Shown piece after piece: positions 33,501 through 41,920 of a stretch of 64,000 nt of DNA (position 1 is the first letter of the stretch; each line of letters opens with the position of its first letter). Origin of the DNA: Martinezella tropici (GTDB lineage: Bacteria; Pseudomonadota; Alphaproteobacteria; Rhizobiales; Rhizobiaceae); assembly GCA_000799755.1 (NCBI GenBank), contig JUHI01000013.1:62001-126000 (forward strand), in the 5' to 3' direction. The notes under the pieces are model-generated. The model did no database searches. It was given only the letters and a program-made list of their open reading frames with translations, and was not told the origin of the DNA. The position numbers and the translations under genes were made by a program.

Positions 33501-35304
33501 CCATGTCGTGCAGCACGACATGGCCGGTGGAGCCGTCCTTGGCGGTGACGTAGATATCGAAGGTGCGTTCGCTGATGACGTTGAAGCCGAGATTTTCGAG
33601 GAGCGGCACGCGGCGCGACAGCGCCAGGTTGCCCTGCCCGTGGAAGATCTTCAGCGAGAGGATGTCGCCTGCCTCGTCCTTGCGGATATAGAAGCCGATG
33701 CGGATCGGCTCGGCGCCGGACGTGGCGACGATATCAGGCAGATCGGCAAAGGCGTCTTCCGGCGAGAAGGCTTCCTGGAAGGCCTGGCTGACGGAGATGC
33801 TGGGCGCCTTCGGGCCGGCCAGCATAAGGAAGCGTTCGTCCCACCGGGCGGTGATGGCGCGGATTGCCTCTTCAAGCTTCGCCTGGGGAACATGCGGTGT
33901 CTTGTCGGCGCTGCGGCCGATGATGAAGTGCACACGCGCCACGCCGCCTTCGGGGAAGGCCGGGTAATAGGCGGAGACACGGCCGTCATAGACCGTTTTC
34001 AGGTAATTGCCGATCTTCTCGCGGACGACGGAATCATATTCCTCGCGCGGAACATAGACGATGACGGAGACGAAGCGGTCGAAATGGTCGATGCGCGGCA
34101 GAGCTCGCACGCGCGGCCGGTCGGTCAGGTCATTGATCTGCTCGGCGAAGCTTGCGAGCAGGGTCGTATCGATCTGGAAGAGGTCGTCGCGGGGATAGGA
34201 TTCCAGCGTGTTTTCGAGCATGCGGCCGGAGTGGCTGGTGGGGTCGAAGCCGAAGTGATCCTTGACCTTTTGCACCTTCGAGCGCAGCAGCGGCACTTCC
34301 GCCGCGGCGCTGGTATAGGCCGTCGAGGTGAAGAGGCCGACGATGCGCAGCTCGCCCGTCACATTGCCATCGGCATCGAAGCGCTTGACGCCGACATAAT
34401 CCATATAGGCGCGGCGATGGACGATCGACTTGACGTTCGCCTTGGTGACGATCAGGAAATCCGGGCCGTCGAGGAAGGCGAGGATTTCCGGTGTCGTGGT
34501 GACGGCGTCCTTGCCCTGGCGGAGAACGCGCACGTCCGGATTGGAGAGGATGCCGAGGCCGGCACCGCGATCGCGCTCGACCTTGGCGTCGGCACCCTTG
34601 CCGGAATAGACATATTCGCGCATGCCGAGGAAGGTGAAGTTACCATCCCTTAGCCAGGCAAGGAAGGCGAGCGCTTCGTCGCGGTCGTTCTTGCGGCGGC
34701 CGGCCGCTTCATAGGTCGACAATTCCGATATCACGGTGTCGAGGCGCGCCAGCATCGGCTTCCAGTCGGAAACGGCAAGATGCGTCTGGTCGAGCACGGT
34801 CTGGACCCGCTTGGTCAGATCCGTTGTCTGCGCCGTCGTCAGGGGCGAGAGATGCAGCTGGATATGGCTGACGCGGTGGGCCGGATCGCTCGGCTGATCG
34901 GCGGAATAAAGGCTCGGCTGCTTGCCGGCTTCGACGACCAGGATCGGATGCACCGCCATATAGAGATCGCGGTAGCTGCTGGTCACCTCGCCCATGATCG
35001 ATTCGTAGAGGAAGGGCATGTTGTGATCGGTGATCGACAGGATCGACACGGCAACGCCATCGGGCTCGATATTGGCAACCTGTTCGATGCTGACGCGGGG
35101 AGAGGTGCCGCTCCAGGCCGCCAGTTCCTTGGCCGCGTGCGCTGCGGCAAGCGCCAACATTTCCGGGCTGTAACGCTCCATGTCGTCATTGCTTGCCCGG
35201 CCGAACAGGATCTCGGGGTCGAGATGCGTCTCGCCCGTCGCCGCCGCTATTTTGCGTGCCGCTTCGATCTGCTTTTCCCGTTTCGGATTGGTTTTGGGCG
35301 CCAT
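30514..35304 (-). CDS. NAD-specific glutamate dehydrogenase, large (about 180 kDa) type
   Basis: The 1596-residue protein is of the GDH-1600 class, which deaminates glutamate to 2-oxoglutarate and ammonium for catabolism. It has a long N-terminal regulatory part with ACT-like segments (to about residue 700), the catalytic core with VPVGAKGGFYPK (Lys835), and the dinucleotide-binding half that follows, with GVGDMSGDVFGNGML. ATG 35302-35304 follows GGAGG. No frameshift is seen across the 4.8 kb. It occupies the divergent unit opposite pdxY. A counterpart is known in Caulobacter and Pseudomonas, where it is an oligomeric allosteric enzyme. Confidence 0.95.
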   Translation of the reverse strand: MAPKTNPKREKQIEAARKIAAATGETHLDPEILFGRASNDDMERYSPEMLALAAAHAAKELAAWSGTSPRVSIEQVANIEPDGVAVSILSITDHNMPFLYESIMGEVTSSYRDLYMAVHPILVVEAGKQPSLYSADQPSDPAHRVSHIQLHLSPLTTAQTTDLTKRVQTVLDQTHLAVSDWKPMLARLDTVISELSTYEAAGRRKNDRDEALAFLAWLRDGNFTFLGMREYVYSGKGADAKVERDRGAGLGILSNPDVRVLRQGKDAVTTTPEILAFLDGPDFLIVTKANVKSIVHRRAYMDYVGVKRFDADGNVTGELRIVGLFTSTAYTSAAAEVPLLRSKVQKVKDHFGFDPTSHSGRMLENTLESYPRDDLFQIDTTLLASFAEQINDLTDRPRVRALPRIDHFDRFVSVIVYVPREEYDSVVREKIGNYLKTVYDGRVSAYYPAFPEGGVARVHFIIGRSADKTPHVPQAKLEEAIRAITARWDERFLMLAGPKAPSISVSQAFQEAFSPEDAFADLPDIVATSGAEPIRIGFYIRKDEAGDILSLKIFHGQGNLALSRRVPLLENLGFNVISERTFDIYVTAKDGSTGHVVLHDMELEARGGLTIDLARHGAALEEAFLAAFGGTIDNDAFNRLIVSADLSARETNVLRAYSRYLRQAGIAYSQDYISSTLDKYPRIAASLFRLFHDTLDPKLSDKSRTKKLSDLHAAIETELADVPSLDDDRILRRYVNAIDATLRTNYFQKNADGSPKAMLAFKLDPKLLDGLPEPRPFREIFVYGVEVEGVHLRFGKVARGGLRWSDRAEDYRTEVLGLVKAQQVKNAVIVPVGAKGGFYPKKLPVGGSRDEIFNTGREAYKTYIRTLLSITDNISGADIIPPADTVRLDGDDPYFVVAADKGTATFSDTANALAQEAGFWLDDAFASGGSAGYDHKKMGITARGAWETVKRHFREMDIDIQTTPFNVVGVGDMSGDVFGNGMLLSPKIRLLAAFDHRDIFIDPDPDMAKTLAERQRLFDLPRSSWQDFDKSVLSKGAMIISRSAKSVTLTPEAVAAIGIDKSVATPFEIMTAILKAPVDLLWFGGIGTYVKAPSETDSEVGDRANDPIRITAEEVRARVIGEGANLGVTQKGRIAYGLKGGRCNSDAIDNSAGVNTSDVEVNIKIALANAMFDDRLTRAKRDILLASMTDEVGALVLRNNYLQSLAISLTERKGTGNGLELSRFMSVLEAAKQLNRKVETLPDDQTFAERYANGRPLTRPEIGVLLSYAKIVLFDALVASDLPDDPYFAATLSRYFPAKMQRSNSTDIESHRLRREIIATALANEAINRGGPGFAVSMMDATAASAAEVVKAAVIARDGFDLDRLWNETDALDGKVGGQMQNRVYGEITEVYTVLTRLLLKTGAAKGEIEETVSRLRAALKKLRPVFLTHIPADFAAEIAAREAEYQAAGLPEKLASEIAIIYALVLVPEIMQIAERTGDTLNRAAESYFTVSQTFRVGRLLLAGSRIVTGDHYESLALARSLDQIAGARRDIVISALSNHPKDKQPVQAWHAEDRIRINRIAEELGGLSESGDPNLARITVAAGLLSDLANGRAR

Positions 35305-35599
35305 GGAATTCCTCCCGATTTTCGAATTTTGACGACAGTAGCAGAAGGTTTAGCGAAAAAACTGGCAAAAAGAATGCGAATTTGGTTGCTTTCGGACTGA
35401 TTTTGGCCGGTTTTTTTAAAAATCTTGCCGGAATGCGCGATCCTGATGAAAAGCGGATATCATCCGCGTGAAATCGGCGGGAATCAGCCCGTCAACAGAG
35501 GTTTTCATGACTCTGTGAAGTGCGGTTGACAGAGTGCGGTCAAAGGGATCATCAACGGCGCCATTGCAGTTTGAAGCCCTGAACTTGAAAGCTAGCATC

Positions 35600-36475
35600 A
35601 TGTCGCAAGTGTCGGCCGGCGCCGTTATCGTCATCTCCAGCCATGTCGTCAGAGGGTCCGTCGGCAATCGCGCTGCCGTTTTCGCGCTGGAAACGCTCGG
35701 CCATCCCGTCTGGGCGCTGCCGACTATCGTTCTGCCCTGGCATCCGGGTCATGGCCGCTCGACGCGGCTGACCTTCAACGAGGCAGATTTCGAACACGCC
35801 ATCGACGATCTCATCGCCGCGCCCTGGCTTTCCGAGGTCAAGGCGGTGCTGTCGGGATATTTCGGCAATGCTGCTCAGGCGCTTTCTGTTGCAAAGCTGG
35901 TGACGGCTCTGCGGGAAAAGAACCCGGATCTCATCTATGCCTGCGATCCCGTCATCGGCGATGCCGGCGGGCTTTACGTGCCCGAGGCGACGGCGGAAGC
36001 GATCCGAGACCACCTGATCCCCCTGGCGTCGCTTGCAACGCCGAACCGCTACGAACTCGCGTGGCTGGCTGGCGCCCCTCTTGAGGATAACAACGCCATC
36101 ATGGAGGCGGCTCTCGCGCTCGGGCCGTCGCGCATGCTGGTGACGTCGGCGGTGCCGATGATGGCAGGCGGCATCGGCAATCTCTATCTCAGCGGCCGAA
36201 ATGCGCTGCTTGCCGAACATCGCAGCGTCGAGGGCGCACCGAACGGGCTTGGCGATCTGTTGTCCGCCGTCTTCCTGTCGCGCCTGCTGTCGGGCATGGA
36301 CGAGGAGCGTGCCTTGCAGCTGACGACGGCCAGTGTCTTTGAAGTGCTGGCGCGTGCCGTCAAGCGCGGCAGCAACGAGCTGACGCTCGCCGTCGATTCC
36401 ACGAGCCTGTCGACGCCGATGGCTATGGTGCAGCTGAGGCACCTCGTCCACCCGGCGCAGCGGAAGAAAAAATAG
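35600..36475 (+). CDS. pdxY: Pyridoxal kinase
   Basis: The 291-residue ribokinase-superfamily enzyme phosphorylates pyridoxal in PLP salvage. SSHVVRGSVGNRAAVF is the N-terminal substrate loop, ACDPVIGDAGGLYVP is the ATP-side signature, and APNGLGDLLSAVF holds the GxGD catalytic Asp. ATG 35600 gives the family N-terminus; the frame extends 22 codons further but without conserved sequence. It is divergent from the NAD-GDH gene (295-base gap with no other gene; TTGACA at 35526-35531 could be a -35 element). The carbonic anhydrase gene follows 72 bases downstream. Confidence 0.92.
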   Translation: MSQVSAGAVIVISSHVVRGSVGNRAAVFALETLGHPVWALPTIVLPWHPGHGRSTRLTFNEADFEHAIDDLIAAPWLSEVKAVLSGYFGNAAQALSVAKLVTALREKNPDLIYACDPVIGDAGGLYVPEATAEAIRDHLIPLASLATPNRYELAWLAGAPLEDNNAIMEAALALGPSRMLVTSAVPMMAGGIGNLYLSGRNALLAEHRSVEGAPNGLGDLLSAVFLSRLLSGMDEERALQLTTASVFEVLARAVKRGSNELTLAVDSTSLSTPMAMVQLRHLVHPAQRKKK

Positions 36476-36547
36476 CGCCCGCGAGGGCGAAAGCTTTTTG
36501 CAGCGCAACAGTTGCCATCGGCCACAGCGCGCTGTAATCCAATATCC

Positions 36548-37189
36548 ATGCAAAGCTTTCCCGACACCCTTCTGAACGGCTATCGCAATTTCATGAGCGG
36601 GCGTTACGTCGATGAGCGCGAACGCTATCGCACTCTGGCGGAGCTCGGCCAAAACCCGTCGACGCTCGTGATTGCCTGTAGTGACTCCCGCTCGGCGCCG
36701 GAGATCATCTTCGATGCAGGACCGGGAGAGCTGTTCGTCATCCGAAACGTTGCCAATATGGTGCCGCCCTATGAGCCGGACAGCAATTTCCATGCGACCT
36801 CGGCAGCGCTCGAATTCGCGGTTTTGTCGCTGAAAGTTTCCGACATCGTCGTGATGGGTCACGGCCGTTGCGGCGGTATCCGCGCAGCACTCGATCCGAA
36901 TGCGGAACCGCTGTCGCCGGGCGACTTCATCGGCCGATGGATGGCGCTGCTGAAGCCTGCCGCCGAGCAGATCCAGAGCAACGACATCATGACGCAGACC
37001 GAGCGCCAGACGGCGCTGGAGCGTATTTCGATCCGCAATTCGCTGAACAATCTTCGCAGTTTCCCGGAAATCAAGGCGCGCGAGGAAGAGGGCAAGTTGA
37101 ACCTGCACGGTGCGTGGTTCGATATTTCGACCGGCGAACTATGGGTCATGGACCCGAATACCAAGGATTTCATCCGACCGGAGATCTAA
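36548..37189 (+). CDS. Beta-class carbonic anhydrase
   Basis: The 213-residue zinc enzyme interconverts CO2 and bicarbonate. The zinc ligands are Cys44 (in CSDSR, with Asp46 and Arg48 as the catalytic dyad), His105 and Cys108 (GHGRCGG). ATG 36548 was preferred to the in-frame upstream ATG 36512 because homologues start near SFPDTLLNGY. It lies 72 bases after pdxY and is followed by a strong terminator. No signal peptide is seen, so the enzyme is cytosolic. It probably supplies bicarbonate for carboxylases at ambient CO2. Confidence 0.93.
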   Translation: MQSFPDTLLNGYRNFMSGRYVDERERYRTLAELGQNPSTLVIACSDSRSAPEIIFDAGPGELFVIRNVANMVPPYEPDSNFHATSAALEFAVLSLKVSDIVVMGHGRCGGIRAALDPNAEPLSPGDFIGRWMALLKPAAEQIQSNDIMTQTERQTALERISIRNSLNNLRSFPEIKAREEEGKLNLHGAWFDISTGELWVMDPNTKDFIRPEI

Positions 37190-37230
37190 GGTCGCCTCCA
37201 CATCCAGTGGATGGAGTTGGACCAAACGAA

Positions 37231-37267
37231 AAGGCGCTGCAGACCAACGGGTCGCAGCGCCTTTTTT
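37231..37267. terminator. Bidirectional terminator after the carbonic anhydrase gene
   Basis: AAGGCGCTGC (37231-37240) pairs perfectly with GCAGCGCCTT (37254-37263), followed by six T residues. It separates the convergent carbonic anhydrase and lytic transglycosylase genes. Confidence 0.85.
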
Positions 37268-37282
37268 ATTCATGAGATCAGG

Positions 37283-38104
37283 TTACCTGCCGTCGATCTG
37301 CTGACCGATATAGGCGATTGCCTGCTGATAGACCTTTGCATCGTTCCAGCCGGCGATGGCGGCGAAATTCGGTTCGCCCGGCTGATAGCCGGCGCCCGGC
37401 TGCCAACCATGGCCGCGCAGGAAGTTGGCCGTCGAAGCCAGCGCGTCTGCGCGCGATCCCACAAGATCGACCCGGCCGTTGCCATCTTCATCGACGCCGT
37501 AGAGGACGACGTTCTTGGGCATGAACTGCGTCTGGCCGATTTCACCATGGGCGGCGCCGCGGGCCGACGGGTTGAGATAGCCTTCGCCGACGAGTTTCAG
37601 GGCGGCATAAAGCTGATCGGTGAAGAAGGCCGAGCGGCGGCAGTCGTAGGCAAGGGTCGCTACAGCCGAAAGCGTATGCTGGTCGCCCATATAGCTGCCG
37701 AAGCCGGTTTCCATACCCCAGATCGCGATGATCGGGCCGGGGGGGACGCCGAACCGCTTCTCGATCTTGGCAAACAGCGCCGCATTGGCCTGTTTCATGC
37801 TTTTACCACGATTGATGATTGTCTGACCGCCGCGCTTCTTCATGAATTCCTCAAAGGAAAGCTTGAAGCTCTTCTGGCCGCGATCGGCGCGAATGGTGGG
37901 CTGGTTGTAATGAACGTTCGCGAAAGCCCTGTCGAGGGTGGAGGGGCTGACACCCTGTCCCTGCGCTTCCCGCTTGAATTCCTGCACCCAGTTTTCGAAG
38001 CCGGCGGAAGTATTGCCGCAAGAGGCGGCATTTGCCGCAATCGGCATTCCCAGCAGCAACCCGCCCGCCACGAGAGCTGCCATTCCAGACTTTGTGAAGC
38101 GCAT
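37283..38104 (-). CDS. Periplasmic lytic murein transglycosylase (MltB/SLT2-like)
   Basis: The 273-residue secreted enzyme cleaves the MurNAc-GlcNAc bond of peptidoglycan with formation of anhydro-MurNAc. A signal peptide spans residues 1 to about 26 (cleavage after ANA). The catalytic Glu132 is in AIWGMETGFGSYMG, and GEIGQTQFMPKNVV and DLVGSRADALASTANFL are further SLT2 signatures. There is no lipobox, so the enzyme should be soluble. ATG 38102-38104 is the start. The 288-base gap upstream, before asd, carries a weak parS-like site and the asd terminator. Confidence 0.9.
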   Translation of the reverse strand: MRFTKSGMAALVAGGLLLGMPIAANAASCGNTSAGFENWVQEFKREAQGQGVSPSTLDRAFANVHYNQPTIRADRGQKSFKLSFEEFMKKRGGQTIINRGKSMKQANAALFAKIEKRFGVPPGPIIAIWGMETGFGSYMGDQHTLSAVATLAYDCRRSAFFTDQLYAALKLVGEGYLNPSARGAAHGEIGQTQFMPKNVVLYGVDEDGNGRVDLVGSRADALASTANFLRGHGWQPGAGYQPGEPNFAAIAGWNDAKVYQQAIAYIGQQIDGR

Positions 38105-38264
38105 TCAGTGTCCCCGAATTCTTACCGCGATGCGAACGCGGTAACCGTTTTTCAATGGCGCGCAAACCCTTACAAGCCAGGGGATCGCGCGCGGTTAGTC
38201 ACCATCGGACCATGCCAGCATCCGACCGCCATGTCATTACTACATTTTAGCGACCGGTGTTTTT

Positions 38265-38280
38265 CGTTTCATGTGAAACA
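38265..38280. other. parS-like palindrome (14/16)
   Basis: CGTTTCATGTGAAACA has two differences from the consensus (first base, and T for C at the centre). It is intergenic, between the lytic transglycosylase gene and the asd terminator, about 34 kb from the candidate origin. Confidence 0.5.
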
Positions 38281-38297
38281 TTGCCGCCGATGCATTT

Positions 38298-38336
38298 ACA
38301 AAAGCCCCGCCTTTCATCCGAAATGGCGAGGCTTCC
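38298..38336 (-). terminator. Intrinsic terminator after asd
   Basis: Read leftward, AAGCCTCGCC (38334-38325) pairs with GGCGGGGCTT (38311-38302) with one G-U pair and is followed by TTGT. It lies 57 bases past the asd stop. Confidence 0.7.
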
Positions 38337-38392
38337 ATTCTATCCTGCATAGCCAATGAGGGTTGATAAACCGTAAATTGGTTTACAGATCC

Positions 38393-39427
38393 TTATGCAG
38401 CCTGCTTGCGCGGCTTGATCAGGCCGCGATTGACGAGCAATTCGGCGATCTGGATGGCGTTGAGAGCGGCGCCCTTGCGCAGGTTGTCGGAGACGACCCA
38501 GATGTTGAGGCCGTTTTCGACGGTCGCATCTTCGCGGATGCGCGAAATATAGGTCGCATCTTCGCCGGCGGATTCGTAAGGCGTGATGTAGCCGCCGTTC
38601 TCGCGCTTATCGATGACGAGGCAACCGGGAGCCTCGCGCAGGATGTCGCGGGCCTGGTCGGCCGTGATCTCGTTTTCGAACTCGATGTTCACCGATTCCG
38701 AATGGCCGATGAAGACGGGGACGCGCACGGCCGTGCAGGTGACCTTGATCTTCGGATCGAGCATCTTCTTGGTTTCGGCCAGCACCTTCCATTCTTCCTT
38801 GGTGTAGCCGTCTTCCATGAAGCTATCGATATGCGGAATGACGTTGAAGGCGATGCGCTTGGTGAACTTCTTCGTCTCAATCGGATCGGCAACGAAGACG
38901 GCGCGGGTCTGGTTGAACAGCTCGTCCATGCCGTCCTTGCCGGCGCCGGAGACCGACTGGTAGGTCGAGACGACGACGCGCTTGATCTTGGCGAAATCAT
39001 GCAGCGGCTTCAGGGCCACGACGAGCTGCGCTGTCGAGCAATTCGGGTTGGCGATGATGTTGCGCTTGGTGAACTGCGTGATGGCATCCGGGTTCACTTC
39101 CGGAACGATCAGCGGCACGTCGGCGTCGTAGCGCCAGGCGGAGGAGTTGTCGATGACGACGCAGCCCTGGGCGCCGATCTTCGGCGAGACCCTCTTCGAA
39201 ACGTCGCCGCCGGCCGACATCAGGCAGATGTCGGTGTCGGAGAAATCGTAGTTTTCCAGGTTGGAAACCTTCAGCGTCCGGTCGCCGAAGGAAACTTCGG
39301 TTCCCTGCGAGCGGGCCGATGCGAGCGCCACGACCTCATCGGCCGGGAAGCCGCGTTCGGACAGGATGTTGAGCATTTCGCGGCCGACATTCCCGGTCGC
39401 GCCCGCTACTGCAACTTTGAAACCCAT
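38393..39427 (-). CDS. asd: Aspartate-semialdehyde dehydrogenase
   Basis: The 344-residue NADPH enzyme reduces aspartyl phosphate to the semialdehyde, the branch point to lysine, diaminopimelate, methionine and threonine. The N-terminus KVAVAGATGNVGREML binds NADP, the catalytic Cys130 is in NPNCST, and SVSGAGKDGMDEL follows. ATG 39425-39427 is the start. The gene is essential for cell-wall synthesis in most bacteria. It is monocistronic here, with its own terminator. Confidence 0.96.
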   Translation of the reverse strand: MGFKVAVAGATGNVGREMLNILSERGFPADEVVALASARSQGTEVSFGDRTLKVSNLENYDFSDTDICLMSAGGDVSKRVSPKIGAQGCVVIDNSSAWRYDADVPLIVPEVNPDAITQFTKRNIIANPNCSTAQLVVALKPLHDFAKIKRVVVSTYQSVSGAGKDGMDELFNQTRAVFVADPIETKKFTKRIAFNVIPHIDSFMEDGYTKEEWKVLAETKKMLDPKIKVTCTAVRVPVFIGHSESVNIEFENEITADQARDILREAPGCLVIDKRENGGYITPYESAGEDATYISRIREDATVENGLNIWVVSDNLRKGAALNAIQIAELLVNRGLIKPRKQAA

Positions 39428-39802
39428 TTCTCAAGCTCTCTTTCTCTTCTCTCCTCTTTGGCGAGGGGGGAACCGCGGCCGTGACGACCGGTTCCTGTCC
39501 CCGACCGAGCCGGGGAGAGAGCGGCAGGCCAGAGACGTCAGACGGTTTTCGTCGTCGTTTTGGCCTTGGTTTTGGAAGAAACCGGAAAACAGACATCCTG
39601 CCCAGCGTCATCCGCTAGGTGACTGAGACTATCGATCTGTTCGAAACGAACCATGGAAGTCTTCCTTTTCCGCCGCCGGTTCTAAGATGTTTTCCACAGG
39701 AGTCAAGGATTTCCTCGCCGTTGCCGGGGCGCGAGCGGGGAAATCGGAACTGCTGCGAGCCACCTTCAACTTATCGTGTTCGAAGGCGGAGGCTTTTTCA
39801 TG
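39428..39802. other. 375-bp gene-free gap between asd and dps
   Basis: No convincing gene was found. The asd promoter must lie at the left side. A GC-rich patch (CCTCTTTGGCGAGGGGGGAA near 39453-39473) resembles the degenerate form of a palindromic intergenic repeat seen perfectly at 45859-45886. The right part has no recognised terminator for dps. Confidence 0.5.
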
Positions 39803-40312
39803 TCAACGGTTGGACTTGCGCGTGGTTTCAAACAGGAACCAGATGCGGCGCTCGGTTTCGTCCAGCCAGTTTTCGAGCAGGCTGGCGGTGGCGACATCGC
39901 CATATTCGTCGCAAACGTCGTGAACCGCGCGCATTTCGGCCGAGAGTTTGAGGTTGTCGTCCGCCAGCTCGGCGAGCATGTCCTGCGGATCGACATATTC
40001 CGCGTCATTGTCCGGAATGCGCTGGAGCTTGGCGATCTGGCCAATCGAGCGCAGGGTCGTTCCGCCGATCTTTCTGGCGCGTTCGGCCATGGGGTCGGTC
40101 ATCGCGAAAATCTGATCGCCGTGCTCGTCGAGAAGCAGGTGATAGTCGCGGAAATGCGGGCCGCTCATATGCCAGTGAAAGTTCTTGGTCTTCAGATAGA
40201 GGGCGAAGACATCTGCCAGCAGGGCACTCAGAGCCGCGGAAATATCGCGTGTCGCTTCCTCGCTGAGATTGGTGCGCGTGCCCAGCTTCGACTTGGTATT
40301 GGTGGTATTCAT
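39803..40312 (-). CDS. dps: Dps-family DNA-binding / iron-sequestering ferritin
   Basis: The 169-residue four-helix protein assembles into dodecamers that oxidise and store iron and protect DNA under starvation and peroxide stress. The inter-subunit ferroxidase residues are His46 and His48 in NFHWHMSGPHF, with the acidic DEHGD stretch at 62-66. The Lys-containing N-terminal tail is short. ATG 40310-40312 is the start, with a GGAGGA upstream on the minus strand. Promoter control by OxyR or a stationary-phase sigma factor is likely from the family but not visible here. Confidence 0.92.
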   Translation of the reverse strand: MNTTNTKSKLGTRTNLSEEATRDISAALSALLADVFALYLKTKNFHWHMSGPHFRDYHLLLDEHGDQIFAMTDPMAERARKIGGTTLRSIGQIAKLQRIPDNDAEYVDPQDMLAELADDNLKLSAEMRAVHDVCDEYGDVATASLLENWLDETERRIWFLFETTRKSNR

Positions 40313-40537
40313 AAAGGCGTCCTCCGTTTTTTGTTCACGACAGCGATCGCCGGCGGATCTTAAGGGAGTTCGATGACATCAGCTGCTGCGTGGGATCGCA
40401 TTGAAGACAGGGTCTGTTTTTAGATCGCGCGGAGGACATGCGCTTCACGGCATGGTCGACTGCGCTGTTACGCGGAAAACCCGAGCAGCTTTACTAAATA
40501 GGAAAATGAGGCGGTTTGGCAATCGTCCGCTAACATA

Positions 40538-40592
40538 CCGGCGCGGCGTGCGTTTATGCCGCGCCGGAGACACCGCCCCTTGCCGGGGCAGT
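40538..40592 (-). terminator. Tandem GC-rich hairpins after the SDR gene
   Basis: A perfect 10-bp stem (CCGGCGCGGC 40538-40547 with GCCGCGCCGG 40558-40567) is followed toward the SDR gene by a second hairpin (CCGCCCC/GGGGCAG). No T run follows, so this may be a Rho-type or structural end. Confidence 0.45.
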
Positions 40593-40606
40593 GTTGTGAT
40601 TGATGG

Positions 40607-41356
40607 CTACTTCAATCCGCCGCCGACATAGATGGTTTCGCCGGTCACCCAGGCGGCGTCCTGCGAAGCAAGGAAGACGGCGACCGGGGCGATGTCGGTC
40701 GGCTGGCCGAGGCGGCCAAGAGGCGTCTGGGAGACGAGATGCTTTTCAAAATCGCTGCCGATGACGCCGGCGGCGACGACGCCTTCGGTCTCGACGCCGC
40801 CCGGGGCCAGATTGTTGACCCGGATATTGCGCGGACCGAGTTCCTTGGCGAGGATCTTGGTGATGGAATCCACGGCTGCCTTGGTTGCTGTGTAAACCGA
40901 AGCGGTTGGCAGGTTCATGCTGACGGCGTTGGAGCCGATATTGATGATACTGCCGCCTTCCGGACCGAAATGCTTCACGGCTTCGCGCGTGGTCAGCAGC
41001 GTTCCCAACACGTTGATATTGAATTCACGATGGAATTCTTCCTCGGTGAATTCCTCGATCGGCGCGAATTGGTAGACGCCGGCATTGTTGACGAGGATGT
41101 CGACGCGGTCGAAGGCCTGCCTGGTTTCGGCAAAGAGACGCTTGACGTCCTCGGATTTGGAAACGTCGCCGTGGACGGCGAGTGCCTTGCCGCCCTTGGC
41201 GGAGATTTCTGCAACCACCCTGTCGGCGCCTTCGCGGCTCGATGCGTAGTTGACGATGACGGTAGCACCCGCCTCGGCCATCGCCTTGGCGATGCCCGCA
41301 CCGATGCCCTTGGATGCTCCGGTCACGATCGCGACCTTGCCTGTCAGTTTGCTCAT
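40607..41356 (-). CDS. Short-chain dehydrogenase/reductase (SDR) of unknown substrate
   Basis: The 249-residue classical SDR has TGASKGIG (13-20) for NAD(P), NNAG (90-93), Ser142, and the YTATK catalytic pair Tyr155/Lys159. Members of this clade are labelled 3-oxoacyl-ACP reductase or glucose 1-dehydrogenase, but the substrate cannot be read from sequence. ATG 41354-41356 follows GAAGGAAAC. An ArsR-type repressor gene lies immediately upstream on the same strand, and two AT-rich palindromic motifs fill the 159-base spacer, so the gene is probably derepressed by a ligand of that regulator. Confidence 0.85.
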   Translation of the reverse strand: MSKLTGKVAIVTGASKGIGAGIAKAMAEAGATVIVNYASSREGADRVVAEISAKGGKALAVHGDVSKSEDVKRLFAETRQAFDRVDILVNNAGVYQFAPIEEFTEEEFHREFNINVLGTLLTTREAVKHFGPEGGSIINIGSNAVSMNLPTASVYTATKAAVDSITKILAKELGPRNIRVNNLAPGGVETEGVVAAGVIGSDFEKHLVSQTPLGRLGQPTDIAPVAVFLASQDAAWVTGETIYVGGGLK

Positions 41357-41385
41357 GTCAGTTTCCTTCGGAAATTATTAGACAA

Positions 41386-41467
41386 TTTTATAATCATCAA
41401 ACTATTTGGCGCATGCGACCCGAAAACTGATCCGCATCGTCACTTTGATATTTAGATAATCATCTAA
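41386..41467 (-). promoter_or_regulatory. Two putative ArsR operators upstream of the SDR gene
   Basis: On the minus strand, TTAGATGATTATCTAA (41467-41452) is a perfect 6-bp inverted repeat around 4 bases. A second element (41401-41386, TTTGATGATTATAAAA) shares GATGATTAT with it. They lie 66 bases apart, between the ArsR stop and the SDR start, in an AT-rich stretch unlike the surrounding DNA. Confidence 0.6.
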
Positions 41468-41515
41468 TTGATACAAGAGCCATGGCAAGAAATGCTGATG
41501 GCAGGGATGGAAGCG

Positions 41516-41815
41516 TCAGATTTTGGAAAGCTCCGCCATATAGGCGTTCAGCGTGTCGCGGCGCAGCACGAGGCTTGCGAACTTGCCTTCGCGCTGGATC
41601 TCGATGAGCCCGGCGTTTTCAAGTTCCTTGATGTGATGCGACATCGTCGCGGCGCTGACCGCGTGGCATTCGTTCAGGGTGCTGCAGGGCATGGGTTCGG
41701 TGCGCGTGCCGATCTCCTTCAGGATCTGCACGCGTCGCGGCTCGGCAAGGGCCCGGGAGATCAGCCCCATCTGCCTTTCGCTTAAACGTATCGGCCCGGC
41801 ATCCATGGTGTTCAT
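41516..41815 (-). CDS. ArsR/SmtB-family transcriptional regulator
   Basis: The 99-residue winged-helix repressor has SERQMGLISRALAEPRRVQIL followed by the recognition helix in SAATMSHHIKELENAGLIEI (about 53-72), then the wing with KFASLVLRR. A Cys pair around CSTLNEC (residues 44-50) could bind a metal or sense redox, but the classic ELCVCDL metal box is absent. It precedes the SDR gene and probably controls it through the palindromes in the spacer. ATG 41813-41815 is the start; ATG 41806 is possible. Confidence 0.85.
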   Translation of the reverse strand: MNTMDAGPIRLSERQMGLISRALAEPRRVQILKEIGTRTEPMPCSTLNECHAVSAATMSHHIKELENAGLIEIQREGKFASLVLRRDTLNAYMAELSKI

Positions 41816-41920
41816 CGCAAGCGGAAACGAAATCGGATTGACCGCCTTCGGTCATCCCTGCCTGCAGATATATGAATGCGTGAGGGTCTTGGCAACCTTT
41901 GCGATGCAACCGCAATCAGC

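Noticed and set aside
32317..34653. A 778-codon open frame on the plus strand across the NAD-GDH gene
   Set aside because: It is the antisense shadow of the GDH reading frame in high-GC DNA. The GDH frame has family motifs and a ribosome site; this one has none.
35552..37108. A 518-codon minus-strand frame over pdxY and the carbonic anhydrase gene
   Set aside because: It spans two convincing opposite-strand genes and is Arg/His-rich shadow sequence.
41357..41515. The ArsR-SDR spacer as a riboswitch leader
   Set aside because: The inverted repeats are short and AT-rich with no conserved aptamer; operator sites are a simpler reading.
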